A DNA stretch of 5,537 nucleotides from Erysipelotrichaceae bacterium (lineage in GTDB: Bacteria > Bacillota_I > Bacilli_A > Erysipelotrichales > Erysipelotrichaceae), in contig JAFWKS010000469.1 of NCBI GenBank assembly GCA_017511325.1, positions 1-5,537 on the forward strand, given 5' to 3'. The notes below the pieces were generated by a model. The model had not been told where the DNA came from. It searched no databases and saw nothing but the letters and a program-made list of their open reading frames with translations. Positions 1-5,428 of the stretch are shown here, in pieces. Numbering within the stretch: position 1 is the stretch's first letter; each line of letters begins with the position of its first letter. Position numbers and translations under genes: made by a program.

Positions 1-2
1 AA

Positions 3-845
3 GTCAATCCTCTTGATAAACAGTTTCTTTATGAACTGCCTTATGAACCTGCACTGGGCATTCCTGAAGATCCAAAGAAACTGATGATCAAGTTCTGGGT
101 CTCCCCGGATTATCGGCAGACACTTTTTGAGTATCTGCAGATTTTCGTTCCACGCGAATACACACTCATCGGTTTGATTAACTGTCGAAAAGAAGAAGTG
201 AGAGTTTCTGATACTTCATTTATTATGATCCCGAAAGAGGAAGACCCAAGAAAGTATGGGGATTTCTATGACGATGGAACAATCAGGGGATTCAGGGAAG
301 TATACAGGAACAATGATCCCGATACGATCAGGATCAATCTGCTTGATAGTGAAAGAATGAAGATCCTTGATGAAGGAAGCGAATATCTCGAGGGCTATGA
401 TCCGACAGAAGCGTTTGATGAGCTTCTGGATACCTGTCTTTCGGAAAGCAACGATCACTTTATCAATAGGGATGGAAGTCCGTATATGAACTATGGTCTG
501 ACCTTCTGGGATTTCTGTCTTTCTGTCTGTGCGCCGCACAATTCAACCAGGACCGGTTTAGGAACAGTGCTTTTGAAATGCAGGGAAGATGTATGGAAGA
601 TGCTGGAAAGATGTGATCTAAGTAAAGAAGAAAGATATGCCTTTTATAAAGACATCTGCAGACATCATGATTCAGTTGATGACAGGCTCGAAAAAGCCAT
701 CAGGAAGACTTATCCGTATGACTGCGACACAATCCTAGGTGATTTTTCCAACATCATGTATATCCATACGGTCGGCGCCAGCATAGAGGATGTCTATAAC
801 GAAGCAAAGATCGCGTGGATCAGGAAAAAGAAAGGATCAGAATGA
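3..845 (+). CDS. 5'-truncated gene for a divergent, probably catalytically inactive PolC-like (C-family) DNA polymerase protein
   Basis: The frame is open to the left edge (from base 3) and reads as coding sequence, and the ATG at 84 has no convincing ribosome binding site. I therefore treat the gene as entering from outside, with 280 residues visible. From memory of PolC, several segments match in order: LPYEPALG (residues 12-19) with IPFETFLG; SPDY (about 34-37) with SGEY; SFIMIP (72-77) with GGIIVVP; INLLD (110-114) with KLDILG; TFWDF (167-171) with TFSDL; CREDV (193-197) with CRDDI; and the final Y(x)16 KIAW with Y(x)16 RIAY at identical spacing. The palm DxD of PolC appears replaced by hydrophobic and Lys residues (near 28-30), and the third Asp by Asn111, so polymerase activity is unlikely. 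It ends where PolC would still have a tail of roughly 140 residues. The upstream remainder is unknown. The stop overlaps the next start. The polymerase relationship is an inference without a computed alignment. Confidence 0.6.
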   Translation, partial: VNPLDKQFLYELPYEPALGIPEDPKKLMIKFWVSPDYRQTLFEYLQIFVPREYTLIGLINCRKEEVRVSDTSFIMIPKEEDPRKYGDFYDDGTIRGFREVYRNNDPDTIRINLLDSERMKILDEGSEYLEGYDPTEAFDELLDTCLSESNDHFINRDGSPYMNYGLTFWDFCLSVCAPHNSTRTGLGTVLLKCREDVWKMLERCDLSKEERYAFYKDICRHHDSVDDRLEKAIRKTYPYDCDTILGDFSNIMYIHTVGASIEDVYNEAKIAWIRKKKGSE

Positions 846-1417
846 ACAAGGAAAACATAGAGAAGCATTTCAGTCCGATGACCTGGCTGGATGAGGAAAT
901 CGCTAGAAATCAGGCGTCACCAGGAAGAAACGAAAGATCGGACAGATACTATGCCGCATTGGAAACAATAAAAGATAAACAGAGCAGGGGAGAGATACCG
1001 AGTGATGAAGACTATCTTGCGCTTGGAGGAAACAGAAAAAACAGAGCGCATCGCCAGAACATCGAATATGGATACTACACGGCAAACATCCATTATGATC
1101 TGTTCCATTATGATCTTTCTGATAAGGATTCTCTTGAAGACAGGATCCTGTATTTCATAGAACACGCAGAACTGGACGAAAATGCAAAAGACAACTTTTT
1201 CTTAAGTTTCCCGGCCAACTTCAGTTCTTATCTTTCTCATATATACAAAGCGGACAAATCAAGCCAGAACAACGAATGGATTTTGGATAAAAGCAGGGAA
1301 GATAAAATGAGCCGGTTAAATGATGCGTTTTATATGCGGAGACTTGTCGACATGATTGAAAGATACGGCAACGATAAGGAAAAGCTCATCCTTGGAAGAC
1401 TGTTTGAGATGATATAG
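842..1417 (+). CDS. Unrecognised 191-residue hydrophilic protein, translationally coupled to the PolC-like gene
   Basis: I do not recognise this family. The ATG at 842 is chosen because it overlaps the upstream stop as ATGA and has AAAGGA (831-836) in front of it. A GTG at 815 in the same frame lies well inside the upstream gene and has no better site. The protein is strongly charged, has no cysteine, no signal peptide and no membrane segment, so it should be cytoplasmic. Residues 1-75 are rich in Arg, Asn, Glu and Lys. Residues 75-135 are aromatic (GYYTANIHYDLFHYDL) and look like a folded core. The end (about 155-191) looks helical. The tight overlap implies co-translation with the polymerase-like protein and a possible physical partnership, which is inference from arrangement only. 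A 144-base gap follows before the nuclease gene. Confidence 0.75.
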   Translation: MNKENIEKHFSPMTWLDEEIARNQASPGRNERSDRYYAALETIKDKQSRGEIPSDEDYLALGGNRKNRAHRQNIEYGYYTANIHYDLFHYDLSDKDSLEDRILYFIEHAELDENAKDNFFLSFPANFSSYLSHIYKADKSSQNNEWILDKSREDKMSRLNDAFYMRRLVDMIERYGNDKEKLILGRLFEMI

Positions 1418-1423
1418 AGATAT

Positions 1424-1520
1424 CAGGAAAAAGAGAATTAATAAAAAAGGAAAGCAGGATTCCGTCAGATTAATCAGAAACCATATCGCCAGCAGATAAA
1501 ATGATATTCTCTTTTTCTTG
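1424..1520. repeat. 15-bp inverted repeat in the gap before the nuclease gene
   Basis: CAGGAAAAAGAGAAT at 1424-1438 pairs with ATTCTCTTTTTCTTG at 1506-1520. Twelve pairs are perfect, followed by one G-T pair and two more matches at the outer end, with 67 bases between the arms. No clean T-run follows the right arm, so it is not a standard intrinsic terminator. A near-copy of AGATATC(A)GGAAA also occurs at 1418-1430 and 1545-1556. It could be a long RNA hairpin that separates the two gene pairs, or the remnant of a small insertion. The pairing is seen; the function is not known. Confidence 0.45.
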
Positions 1521-1561
1521 TGCTTAAATAGAATTATAGGCAGCAGATATCGGAAATCACA

Positions 1562-3052
1562 ATGAACTTAAGCAAATCAAAATACACAACAACCTGGCAA
1601 TGTCCGAAGGCTCTCTGGATGAAGAAGTATAAACCGGAAGAGCTTTTGATTGATGAAAACGTTAGGGCAAGGATGGCCGCCGGCAATGAAGTCGGCGATC
1701 TGGCTATGTCGCTTTTCGGCGACTATATCGATGTCACAGAGTATAAGGATGATAAGATCGATCTGAATCGAATGATCGAAAAAACAAATGAAGAGATGAA
1801 GAAGGAGACACAGAACATCTGTGAAGCCTCTTTCCTTTATAACGGCCTATACTGTGCAGTCGATATCCTAAGAAAAGAAGAAGACGGCTATTCCATTTAT
1901 GAAGTCAAAAGTTCAACCCATGATGACAAAGACGTCTACTTTGCCGATATTGCCTATCAGAAATATGTCCTTGAGCATTGCGGAATCAGTGTCATAAACA
2001 CTTATCTCGTCGTTATCAACAATGAATATGTCTATGACGGTACTCTTAAAGTCGATGAACTGTTCAAGATCGCTGATGTAAAGGAAGGAGCCGAAGATCA
2101 ATATCTCAATGTTGAGATGAACCTAAAGACTGCGGAAAAGATCCTTCAGTCAGATACAGAACCGGATATCGATCTGGATCTTCATTGCAACAAGCCATAC
2201 CGCTGCGGCTTCTGGAAGTACTGCTCCAGAAATCTTCCTAATCCGTCTGTCTTTAATCTTTACAGGATTAAATTCAAAGATGCCATCAGTTTCTATAAGG
2301 AAGGCATCACATCCTATGGACAGCTGGAAGCCGATCCAAGAATAAAGAACCTTACCCAATTAAAACAGATCGACTATGAATTGCATGATAAAGGAACATA
2401 TGCCGATAAGGCGGTCATTAGTGAATTCCTTGATAAATGTACCTATCCTCTATATTTCCTGGATTTTGAGACGGAACAGCCTGTCATTCCAAAATACATC
2501 GGTACAAAACCTTACCAGCAGATCCCGTTCCAGTATTCGCTCCACTATATAGAGAAAGAGGGAGGGGAGCTAAAGCACAAAGAATTCCTGGGCATCTCCG
2601 GGCAGGATCCAAGAAGAGCCTTGGCAGAACAGTTATGTGAAGATATTCCATATGATGCCTGTACGATGGCCTATAACAAGATGTTTGAATGCGGAAGGAT
2701 CAAAGAGCTGGCAGAAAGCTTTCCGGATCTGGCTGATCATCTTCTGAACATCGAAAAGAACATAATCGATCTTCTTGATCCGTTCAGGCAGGGAGGCTAC
2801 TATTGCAAGGCAATGGGCGGATCCTTCTCCATCAAAAGCGTATTGCCGGCAATGTTCCCCAATGATCCGGAACTTGACTATCATAACCTAGAGGGAGTGC
2901 ATAACGGCGGAGAAGCAATGTCGATCTATCCGAAGATCCAGTATATGGACGAAGACGAGCAGAAGATTGCAAGACACAATCTGCTGAAGTATTGCGAACT
3001 GGATACATACGCAATGGTGAAGGTGTGGCTAAAACTAAAAGGAGAAATCTAA
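1562..3052 (+). CDS. DUF2779 dual nuclease: Cas4/RecB-like PD-(D/E)XK Fe-S domain fused to a DEDDy-type exonuclease domain
   Basis: The 496-residue protein starts LSKSKYTTTWQCPKALW, the typical opening of Cas4/RecB-like nucleases, which supports this ATG despite a weak GGAAA site at 1552-1556. Residues 1 to about 225 form the first domain: GNEVGDLA (41-48), Asp101, the E114-V-K116 motif and Gln133/Tyr135 make a complete PD-(D/E)XK set. Cys14 with Cys209, Cys215 and Cys221 would bind a 4Fe-4S cluster. Residues about 290-496 are the DUF2779 part, an RNase H-like fold: Asp301 and Glu303 (LDFETE), YNKMFE (371-376) as the second motif, DLLDPF (403-408), and YCELD (477-481) as the closing Tyr/Asp motif. 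Both sites look intact, which predicts DNA or RNA end processing in the cytoplasm. It overlaps the next gene by one base (TAATG). DUF2779 assignment is from memory of the motifs. Substrate and pathway are unknown, and no CRISPR repeat or other cas gene is present. Confidence 0.88.
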   Translation: MNLSKSKYTTTWQCPKALWMKKYKPEELLIDENVRARMAAGNEVGDLAMSLFGDYIDVTEYKDDKIDLNRMIEKTNEEMKKETQNICEASFLYNGLYCAVDILRKEEDGYSIYEVKSSTHDDKDVYFADIAYQKYVLEHCGISVINTYLVVINNEYVYDGTLKVDELFKIADVKEGAEDQYLNVEMNLKTAEKILQSDTEPDIDLDLHCNKPYRCGFWKYCSRNLPNPSVFNLYRIKFKDAISFYKEGITSYGQLEADPRIKNLTQLKQIDYELHDKGTYADKAVISEFLDKCTYPLYFLDFETEQPVIPKYIGTKPYQQIPFQYSLHYIEKEGGELKHKEFLGISGQDPRRALAEQLCEDIPYDACTMAYNKMFECGRIKELAESFPDLADHLLNIEKNIIDLLDPFRQGGYYCKAMGGSFSIKSVLPAMFPNDPELDYHNLEGVHNGGEAMSIYPKIQYMDEDEQKIARHNLLKYCELDTYAMVKVWLKLKGEI

Positions 3053-3792
3053 TGACTGACAGAGAAAGAATAAAAGAATACATTGATTATTTCAAAGTGT
3101 ATGGAGAAGGTCGGAAGAAAAAGGACGGTATAACATTTACGGGTACGAAAATCACCGATGAGGCTTTTATCAAGCAGTGTCTGGAAACAGCTTATCATTC
3201 TGCAAAAAGAAACTGCGATGGTATTAATGCTGACACACTAGACGAAGCTTTTGATCAAATAAAAGATAAAATTCATGATGGGTTTTTTCCGACTTGCGCA
3301 GACTTTAATGAACTTCATAAAGAGTGCTGTAACATTTTCTTTAAAACAGTAACTGATAAAAACAAAAAACCATATGCCTACGGAATTGCACAAAAAGTCA
3401 TTAATCTTACGTTTAAATACTTGTATTGCCATGACGAGGCCAAAAACTACGAAGATAATTTTAAAGACTGTCATACAGTTTTGGATTCATACATTCTTAA
3501 GTATTACAGCATAAAAGACACATCCTGGACAACACTGTCTGAAAAAGATTATGACGATATAGAAGAAACGATAAAAAATCAACGGAAAAGGATAGATGGG
3601 CTGACGCAGTTTCAGGAGGAATTTGTGGTATGGCCACAATTAGTCATGAGTGAAAGGCTGGAGAGGCTAATAAAACTAATCGAAGAAGATGGCGAAGATG
3701 TAAAGATGATGCTTAAATCAGAATTGCAAATTGAAGAAATAAAAAGACTTTATGAAAACCACAAAGAAACCTTATCATCTATATTTAATTAA
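3052..3792 (+). CDS. Unrecognised 246-residue protein coupled to the nuclease gene
   Basis: The ATG at 3052 shares its A with the upstream TAA stop and has GGAG at 3041-3044, seven bases away. A TTG at 2992 in the same frame lies inside the nuclease gene and is rejected. The central part holds its most family-like signature: YAYGIAQKVINLTFKYLYCH (108-127), then CHTVLDSYILKYY (140-152), SWTTLSEKDYDDI (158-170) and QEEFVVWP (188-195). I recall similar strings in unnamed Bacillota proteins but cannot attach a function. The last 50 residues look like a charged helix. There is no signal peptide or membrane segment. Three sampled 60-base lines give about 35, 35 and 27% GC against 40-45% for two lines in the nuclease gene, so it may have a separate origin. 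Tight coupling suggests it is made together with the nuclease, as partner or regulator; this is inference. Confidence 0.8.
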   Translation: MTDRERIKEYIDYFKVYGEGRKKKDGITFTGTKITDEAFIKQCLETAYHSAKRNCDGINADTLDEAFDQIKDKIHDGFFPTCADFNELHKECCNIFFKTVTDKNKKPYAYGIAQKVINLTFKYLYCHDEAKNYEDNFKDCHTVLDSYILKYYSIKDTSWTTLSEKDYDDIEETIKNQRKRIDGLTQFQEEFVVWPQLVMSERLERLIKLIEEDGEDVKMMLKSELQIEEIKRLYENHKETLSSIFN

Positions 3793-3864
3793 TAATTCTC
3801 TTGAATCTAATTTCAAAACCATTGATTTAACAAACTTCACTAATGCCAAAAAGAAAGGAGGATA

Positions 3865-4068
3865 ATGGCCACTCAGATTCCAACGAGTTACAAGTATTGT
3901 GCAAATTGCATCTATTGGGAAGGCTCCAGAGATATCAATCCCAATCTGCATCAGACTACCATATATGACGGCAACGGCGAATGTAGCAATCTAAAAGATT
4001 ACAGAAGCTCAACAAGCGGTACAACGGCACAATGCCCAAATTTTAAAGCCCATCCTAACGCAAGATAA
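3865..4068 (+). CDS. Small four-cysteine, probably zinc-binding protein (67 residues)
   Basis: A strong AAAGGAGG (3854-3861) sits only three bases before the ATG, closer than usual but common for GGAGGATAATG arrangements. Cys12-x2-Cys15 (YCANCIYW), Cys40 (GECSN) and Cys57 (AQCPNF) are placed like the ligands of a small zinc ribbon or knuckle. Short proteins of the general form CANCxYW...GxCSN...CxxF are familiar from accessory regions of Bacillota, without a known role. It follows the 246-residue gene by 72 bases, with no terminator seen between them, and is followed by a terminator, so it is probably the last gene of the plus-strand unit. No catalytic residues or membrane segment are evident. 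Zinc binding is inferred from the cysteine pattern only. Confidence 0.75.
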   Translation: MATQIPTSYKYCANCIYWEGSRDINPNLHQTTIYDGNGECSNLKDYRSSTSGTTAQCPNFKAHPNAR

Positions 4069-4094
4069 TGTTCAAAAGGACCAAAGCAAAAAAG

Positions 4095-4130
4095 AAAGCA
4101 GCTAATTATCGGCTGCTTTGTTATTATTAT
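4095..4130. terminator. Bidirectional intrinsic terminator between convergent transcription units
   Basis: AAAGCAGC (4095-4102) pairs perfectly with GCTGCTTT (4112-4119) around a nine-base loop. On the plus strand a T-rich stretch (TTTGTTATTATTAT) follows and would end the small cysteine-protein transcript. On the minus strand the stem is followed by CTTTCTTTTTTG (complement of the bases just left of the stem), which would end the helix-turn-helix gene transcript. Confidence 0.8.
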
Positions 4131-4169
4131 GAAGATTTCCGAAACAACGATTTTATGATACTGTGATCT

Positions 4170-4559
4170 TTACTTTTCACCCTGTTTCCTTTCGGTTCGA
4201 CGCAATATTCCTAACAATTCACATAACATGATCCTGATATAAACAGGGCAGGGGTTTGTACCGTCACACCAAGCCTGGAGCGTTCTGTAAGGAATAACGT
4301 ATCTTGCTGCAAACTCAGACATTTTCAATCCGGAATATTGAACAATTTCCGCAGGAGTCATATTCAAAGCCTTCCAAAGATTTGCTATATCCGCCCAAAG
4401 TGAAAAAGGATCATATGCATTGTAAAGAGGATTCGAAGAAAAATTCTCGTTCATGTATTGTTGAACTTCTGCAGCAAATTGGTTTTCTGAATAATTTGGA
4501 TCTTCTTCTATTCTTCGCAAGTAAAGTTTGACTGCAAATTTTCTTTGTTTATTTTTCAT
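4170..4559 (-). CDS. Helix-turn-helix DNA-binding protein, probably autoregulated; possible orphan antitoxin or regulator
   Basis: The chosen start (MKNKQRK, 129 residues) has GAGGG (4567-4571) seven bases upstream and lies just behind a strong promoter. A longer frame to 4616 would begin inside the operator and ahead of the promoter, so it is rejected. Residues about 65-120 hold the recognisable part: LNMTPAEIVQYSGL followed by MSEFAARYVIPYRTLQAW (80-97) and DGTNPCPVYIRIMLCELLG. This is the Xre-like pattern of helix, turn, recognition helix (IPYRTLQAW) and a trailing helix seen in many short Bacillota antitoxin or phage-type regulators. Residues 1-60 are basic then acidic, with no named domain. 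Two copies of a 15-bp dyad overlap its promoter, so it probably represses itself. No toxin is directly adjacent in the same transcript, because the hicAB terminator separates them. The domain call is fairly safe; the biological role is open. Confidence 0.75.
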   Translation of the reverse strand: MKNKQRKFAVKLYLRRIEEDPNYSENQFAAEVQQYMNENFSSNPLYNAYDPFSLWADIANLWKALNMTPAEIVQYSGLKMSEFAARYVIPYRTLQAWCDGTNPCPVYIRIMLCELLGILRRTERKQGEK

Positions 4560-4577
4560 TGTTTTGCCCTCAATTAA

Positions 4578-4606
4578 AATATACATACAATGTATAAAAA
4601 TGTCAA
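4578..4606 (-). promoter_or_regulatory. Promoter of the helix-turn-helix gene
   Basis: On the minus strand a perfect -35 TTGACA (4601-4606) is separated by exactly 17 bases from -10 TATATT (4578-4583). Only 18 bases lie between the -10 and the ATG, so the leader should be about 10-13 bases, with GAGGG close to its 5' end. Confidence 0.8.
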
Positions 4607-4625
4607 CAATAAACATTGTATGTAT
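4581..4625. promoter_or_regulatory. Paired operator sites of the helix-turn-helix gene
   Basis: Site 1, ATACAT-ACA-ATGTAT (4581-4595), is a perfect six-base dyad that overlaps the -10 and the promoter spacer. Site 2, AAACAT-TGT-ATGTAT (4611-4625), differs from a perfect dyad by one base and lies just upstream of the -35. Their centres are 30 bp apart, close to three helical turns. The two sites are themselves arranged as a 13-bp perfect inverted repeat (4581-4593 with 4613-4625). A weaker related sequence, CATAAGATACATTATG, lies at 4636-4651. Occupancy of site 1 would block RNA polymerase. The natural ligand is the adjacent helix-turn-helix protein, by inference. Confidence 0.7.
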
Positions 4626-4661
4626 TAAAAAGTAACATAAGATACATTATGCGAAATCACT

Positions 4662-4690
4662 ATTATTAAAAAATCTCCGATTTCCGGAGA
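4662..4690 (-). terminator. Intrinsic terminator of the hicAB operon
   Basis: On the minus strand, TCTCCG (4685-4690) pairs with CGGAGA (4674-4679) around a five-base loop and is followed directly by TTTTTTAATAATA. It lies ten bases beyond the hicB stop and ahead of the next gene's operators, so it insulates that gene from hicAB transcription. Confidence 0.85.
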
Positions 4691-4699
4691 CTAATTTCG

Positions 4700-5047
4700 T
4701 TATACATTCTTCGATAACAGGTAAACGCAGTACTGATTCATGCTGATTCCTTCATTCTTGGCTCTTTGGGCAATCTGTTTATGAAGACTCTTGGGAATAC
4801 GTAATTTAAACTGACCAGAGTATTGTTCAAGTTCCTGAGGTTCGTTAATAGTTACGCCGTCTTCAATAGCTGCTGTAAACCAGGCAAGTTTTGCATCTTC
4901 GGCATTTCTGATTGCTTCTTCTGCGGTTTCTCCAACGCTCAGACAACCGGGAAGCTCAGGAAAAGAAACTACAAAGCCGCCTTCGTAGCTATCAGGAATC
5001 AATTCCATTTTGTATGGTAAACTCATATATTCTTCAATCGTTCTCAT
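4700..5047 (-). CDS. hicB: HicB-family antitoxin
   Basis: This is the antitoxin of a type II toxin-antitoxin pair; it should bind and inhibit HicA and repress the operon. Residues about 10-65 are the degenerate RNase H-like fold typical of HicB: GGFVVSFPELPGCLSVGETAEEAI runs from 23 to 46, ending in AWFTAAIEDG. Residues about 78-115 (GQFKLRIPKSLHKQIA, then GISMNQYCVYLL) form a ribbon-helix-helix DNA-binding domain, so this is the subtype that binds operators through a ribbon-helix-helix rather than a helix-turn-helix. The length, 115 residues, is normal and the gene looks intact. Its ATG overlaps the hicA stop as ATGA, and GAGGAG (5059-5064) is 11 bases upstream, so translation is coupled to the toxin. 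The 20-bp palindrome in the hicA promoter is its likely target. Confidence 0.93.
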   Translation of the reverse strand: MRTIEEYMSLPYKMELIPDSYEGGFVVSFPELPGCLSVGETAEEAIRNAEDAKLAWFTAAIEDGVTINEPQELEQYSGQFKLRIPKSLHKQIAQRAKNEGISMNQYCVYLLSKNV

Positions 5048-5286
5048 TTTTCGTTGTTCTCCTCGATCACATTTCTGACCATTTCGACATACACTTTCTT
5101 GATTGGTTCATGCTTCGGAATCGTTATCGGATTACATCCCTTCTTTCTGAATGTATGATGGCTGCTTCCGCCTCTTGGACCATTCTCTTCGTATCCGTAT
5201 GATTCAAGCACCTTCTTCAGTTCCTCATATCTCAAATCGTTTGATAAATTAAGTATTCGATCTAACAGTTTATCCCACCTAGACAT
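5044..5286 (-). CDS. hicA: HicA-family mRNA interferase toxin
   Basis: HicA toxins are small double-stranded-RNA-binding-fold ribonucleases that cut mRNA and arrest growth until neutralised by HicB. The chosen start gives 80 residues (MSRWDKLLDRIL), with AGGGG (5292-5296) five bases upstream. An upstream in-frame ATG at 5331 lies within the -35 and operator, so it is not used. The helix LRYEELKKVLESYGY (18-32) leads to the G-rich strand GPRGGSSHHTFRK (36-48), where His43 is the expected catalytic histidine, followed by PITIPKHEPIKK (53-64) and the closing helix VYVEMVRNVIEEN. All hallmark parts are present, so the toxin is probably active. It precedes hicB, the usual order, with a four-base overlap. 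Confidence 0.94.
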   Translation of the reverse strand: MSRWDKLLDRILNLSNDLRYEELKKVLESYGYEENGPRGGSSHHTFRKKGCNPITIPKHEPIKKVYVEMVRNVIEENNEK

Positions 5287-5302
5287 AACAACCCCTATCA
5301 TT

Positions 5303-5331
5303 ATTATAAATGACACCATATATGGTGTCAA
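5303..5331 (-). promoter_or_regulatory. hicAB promoter, full consensus
   Basis: On the minus strand TTGACA (5326-5331), a 17-base spacer and TATAAT (5303-5308) match the sigma-A consensus at every position. The -10 ends 16 bases before the hicA ATG. If transcription starts about seven bases downstream, the AGGGG ribosome site lies at the very 5' end of the message. Such a strong promoter is expected to rely on tight repression by the HicAB complex. Confidence 0.88.
5311..5330. promoter_or_regulatory. 20-bp perfect palindromic hicAB operator
   Basis: TGACACCATA followed by its exact reverse complement TATGGTGTCA forms an uninterrupted 20-bp palindrome. It covers most of the -35 and nearly all the spacer, so a bound repressor would exclude RNA polymerase. 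A ribbon-helix-helix dimer pair from HicB is the likely ligand, by position and by what is known of HicAB autoregulation. Confidence 0.85.
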
Positions 5332-5394
5332 ATAATATTGAGTTTATAGGATTGTGAAATAGCGTGAAATTATTATTTTATGCAATTATAGATC

Positions 5395-5428
5395 AAGAAA
5401 AAGGGATATCCAACGAGTGAATATCCCT
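5395..5428 (-). terminator. Intrinsic terminator of the RelE/ParE-type toxin gene
   Basis: On the minus strand GGGATAT (5421-5427) pairs with ATATCCC (5403-5409) around an 11-base loop, followed by TTTTTCTT. The first base of the stem on the right side overlaps the toxin stop codon (5427-5429). It ends the incoming transcript before the hicAB promoter. Confidence 0.85.

Noticed and set aside
815..841. GTG start giving a longer second protein
   Set aside because: It lies deep in the upstream gene; the ATG at 842 overlaps the upstream stop and has AAAGGA at proper distance.
84..845. Start of the first gene at the ATG at 84
   Set aside because: The frame stays open to base 3 with coding-like sequence (LPYEPALG) that also fits PolC, and there is no convincing ribosome site before 84.
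1512..1540. Promoter for the nuclease gene (TTTTTC, 17 bases, TATAGG)
   Set aside because: The -35 and -10 matches are too weak to call in such AT-rich sequence.
1562..2230. A CRISPR-Cas locus, suggested by the Cas4-like domain
   Set aside because: There is no repeat-spacer array or other cas gene, and the DUF2779 fusion is a separate family.
2992..3051. TTG start giving a longer 246-residue-gene product
   Set aside because: It would overlap the nuclease C-terminus, and ATG 3052 has GGAG at seven bases.
3801..3830. Promoter for the small cysteine protein (TTGAAT with ATTTAA)
   Set aside because: The -10 match is poor; the -35 alone is not enough.
4304..4531. Plus-strand 75-residue frame
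   Set aside because: It is antisense to the helix-turn-helix gene, has no ribosome site and looks like no known protein.
4560..4616. Longer start of the helix-turn-helix gene
   Set aside because: It would begin upstream of the consensus promoter and inside the operators.
4823..5202. Plus-strand frames opposite hicAB
   Set aside because: They mirror the well-supported hicA and hicB genes and lack ribosome sites.
5354..5370. Direct repeat GTGAAAT-AGC-GTGAAAT upstream of hicA
   Set aside because: Only two seven-base copies ten bases apart in AT-rich sequence, with no palindrome or link to a promoter; likely chance.
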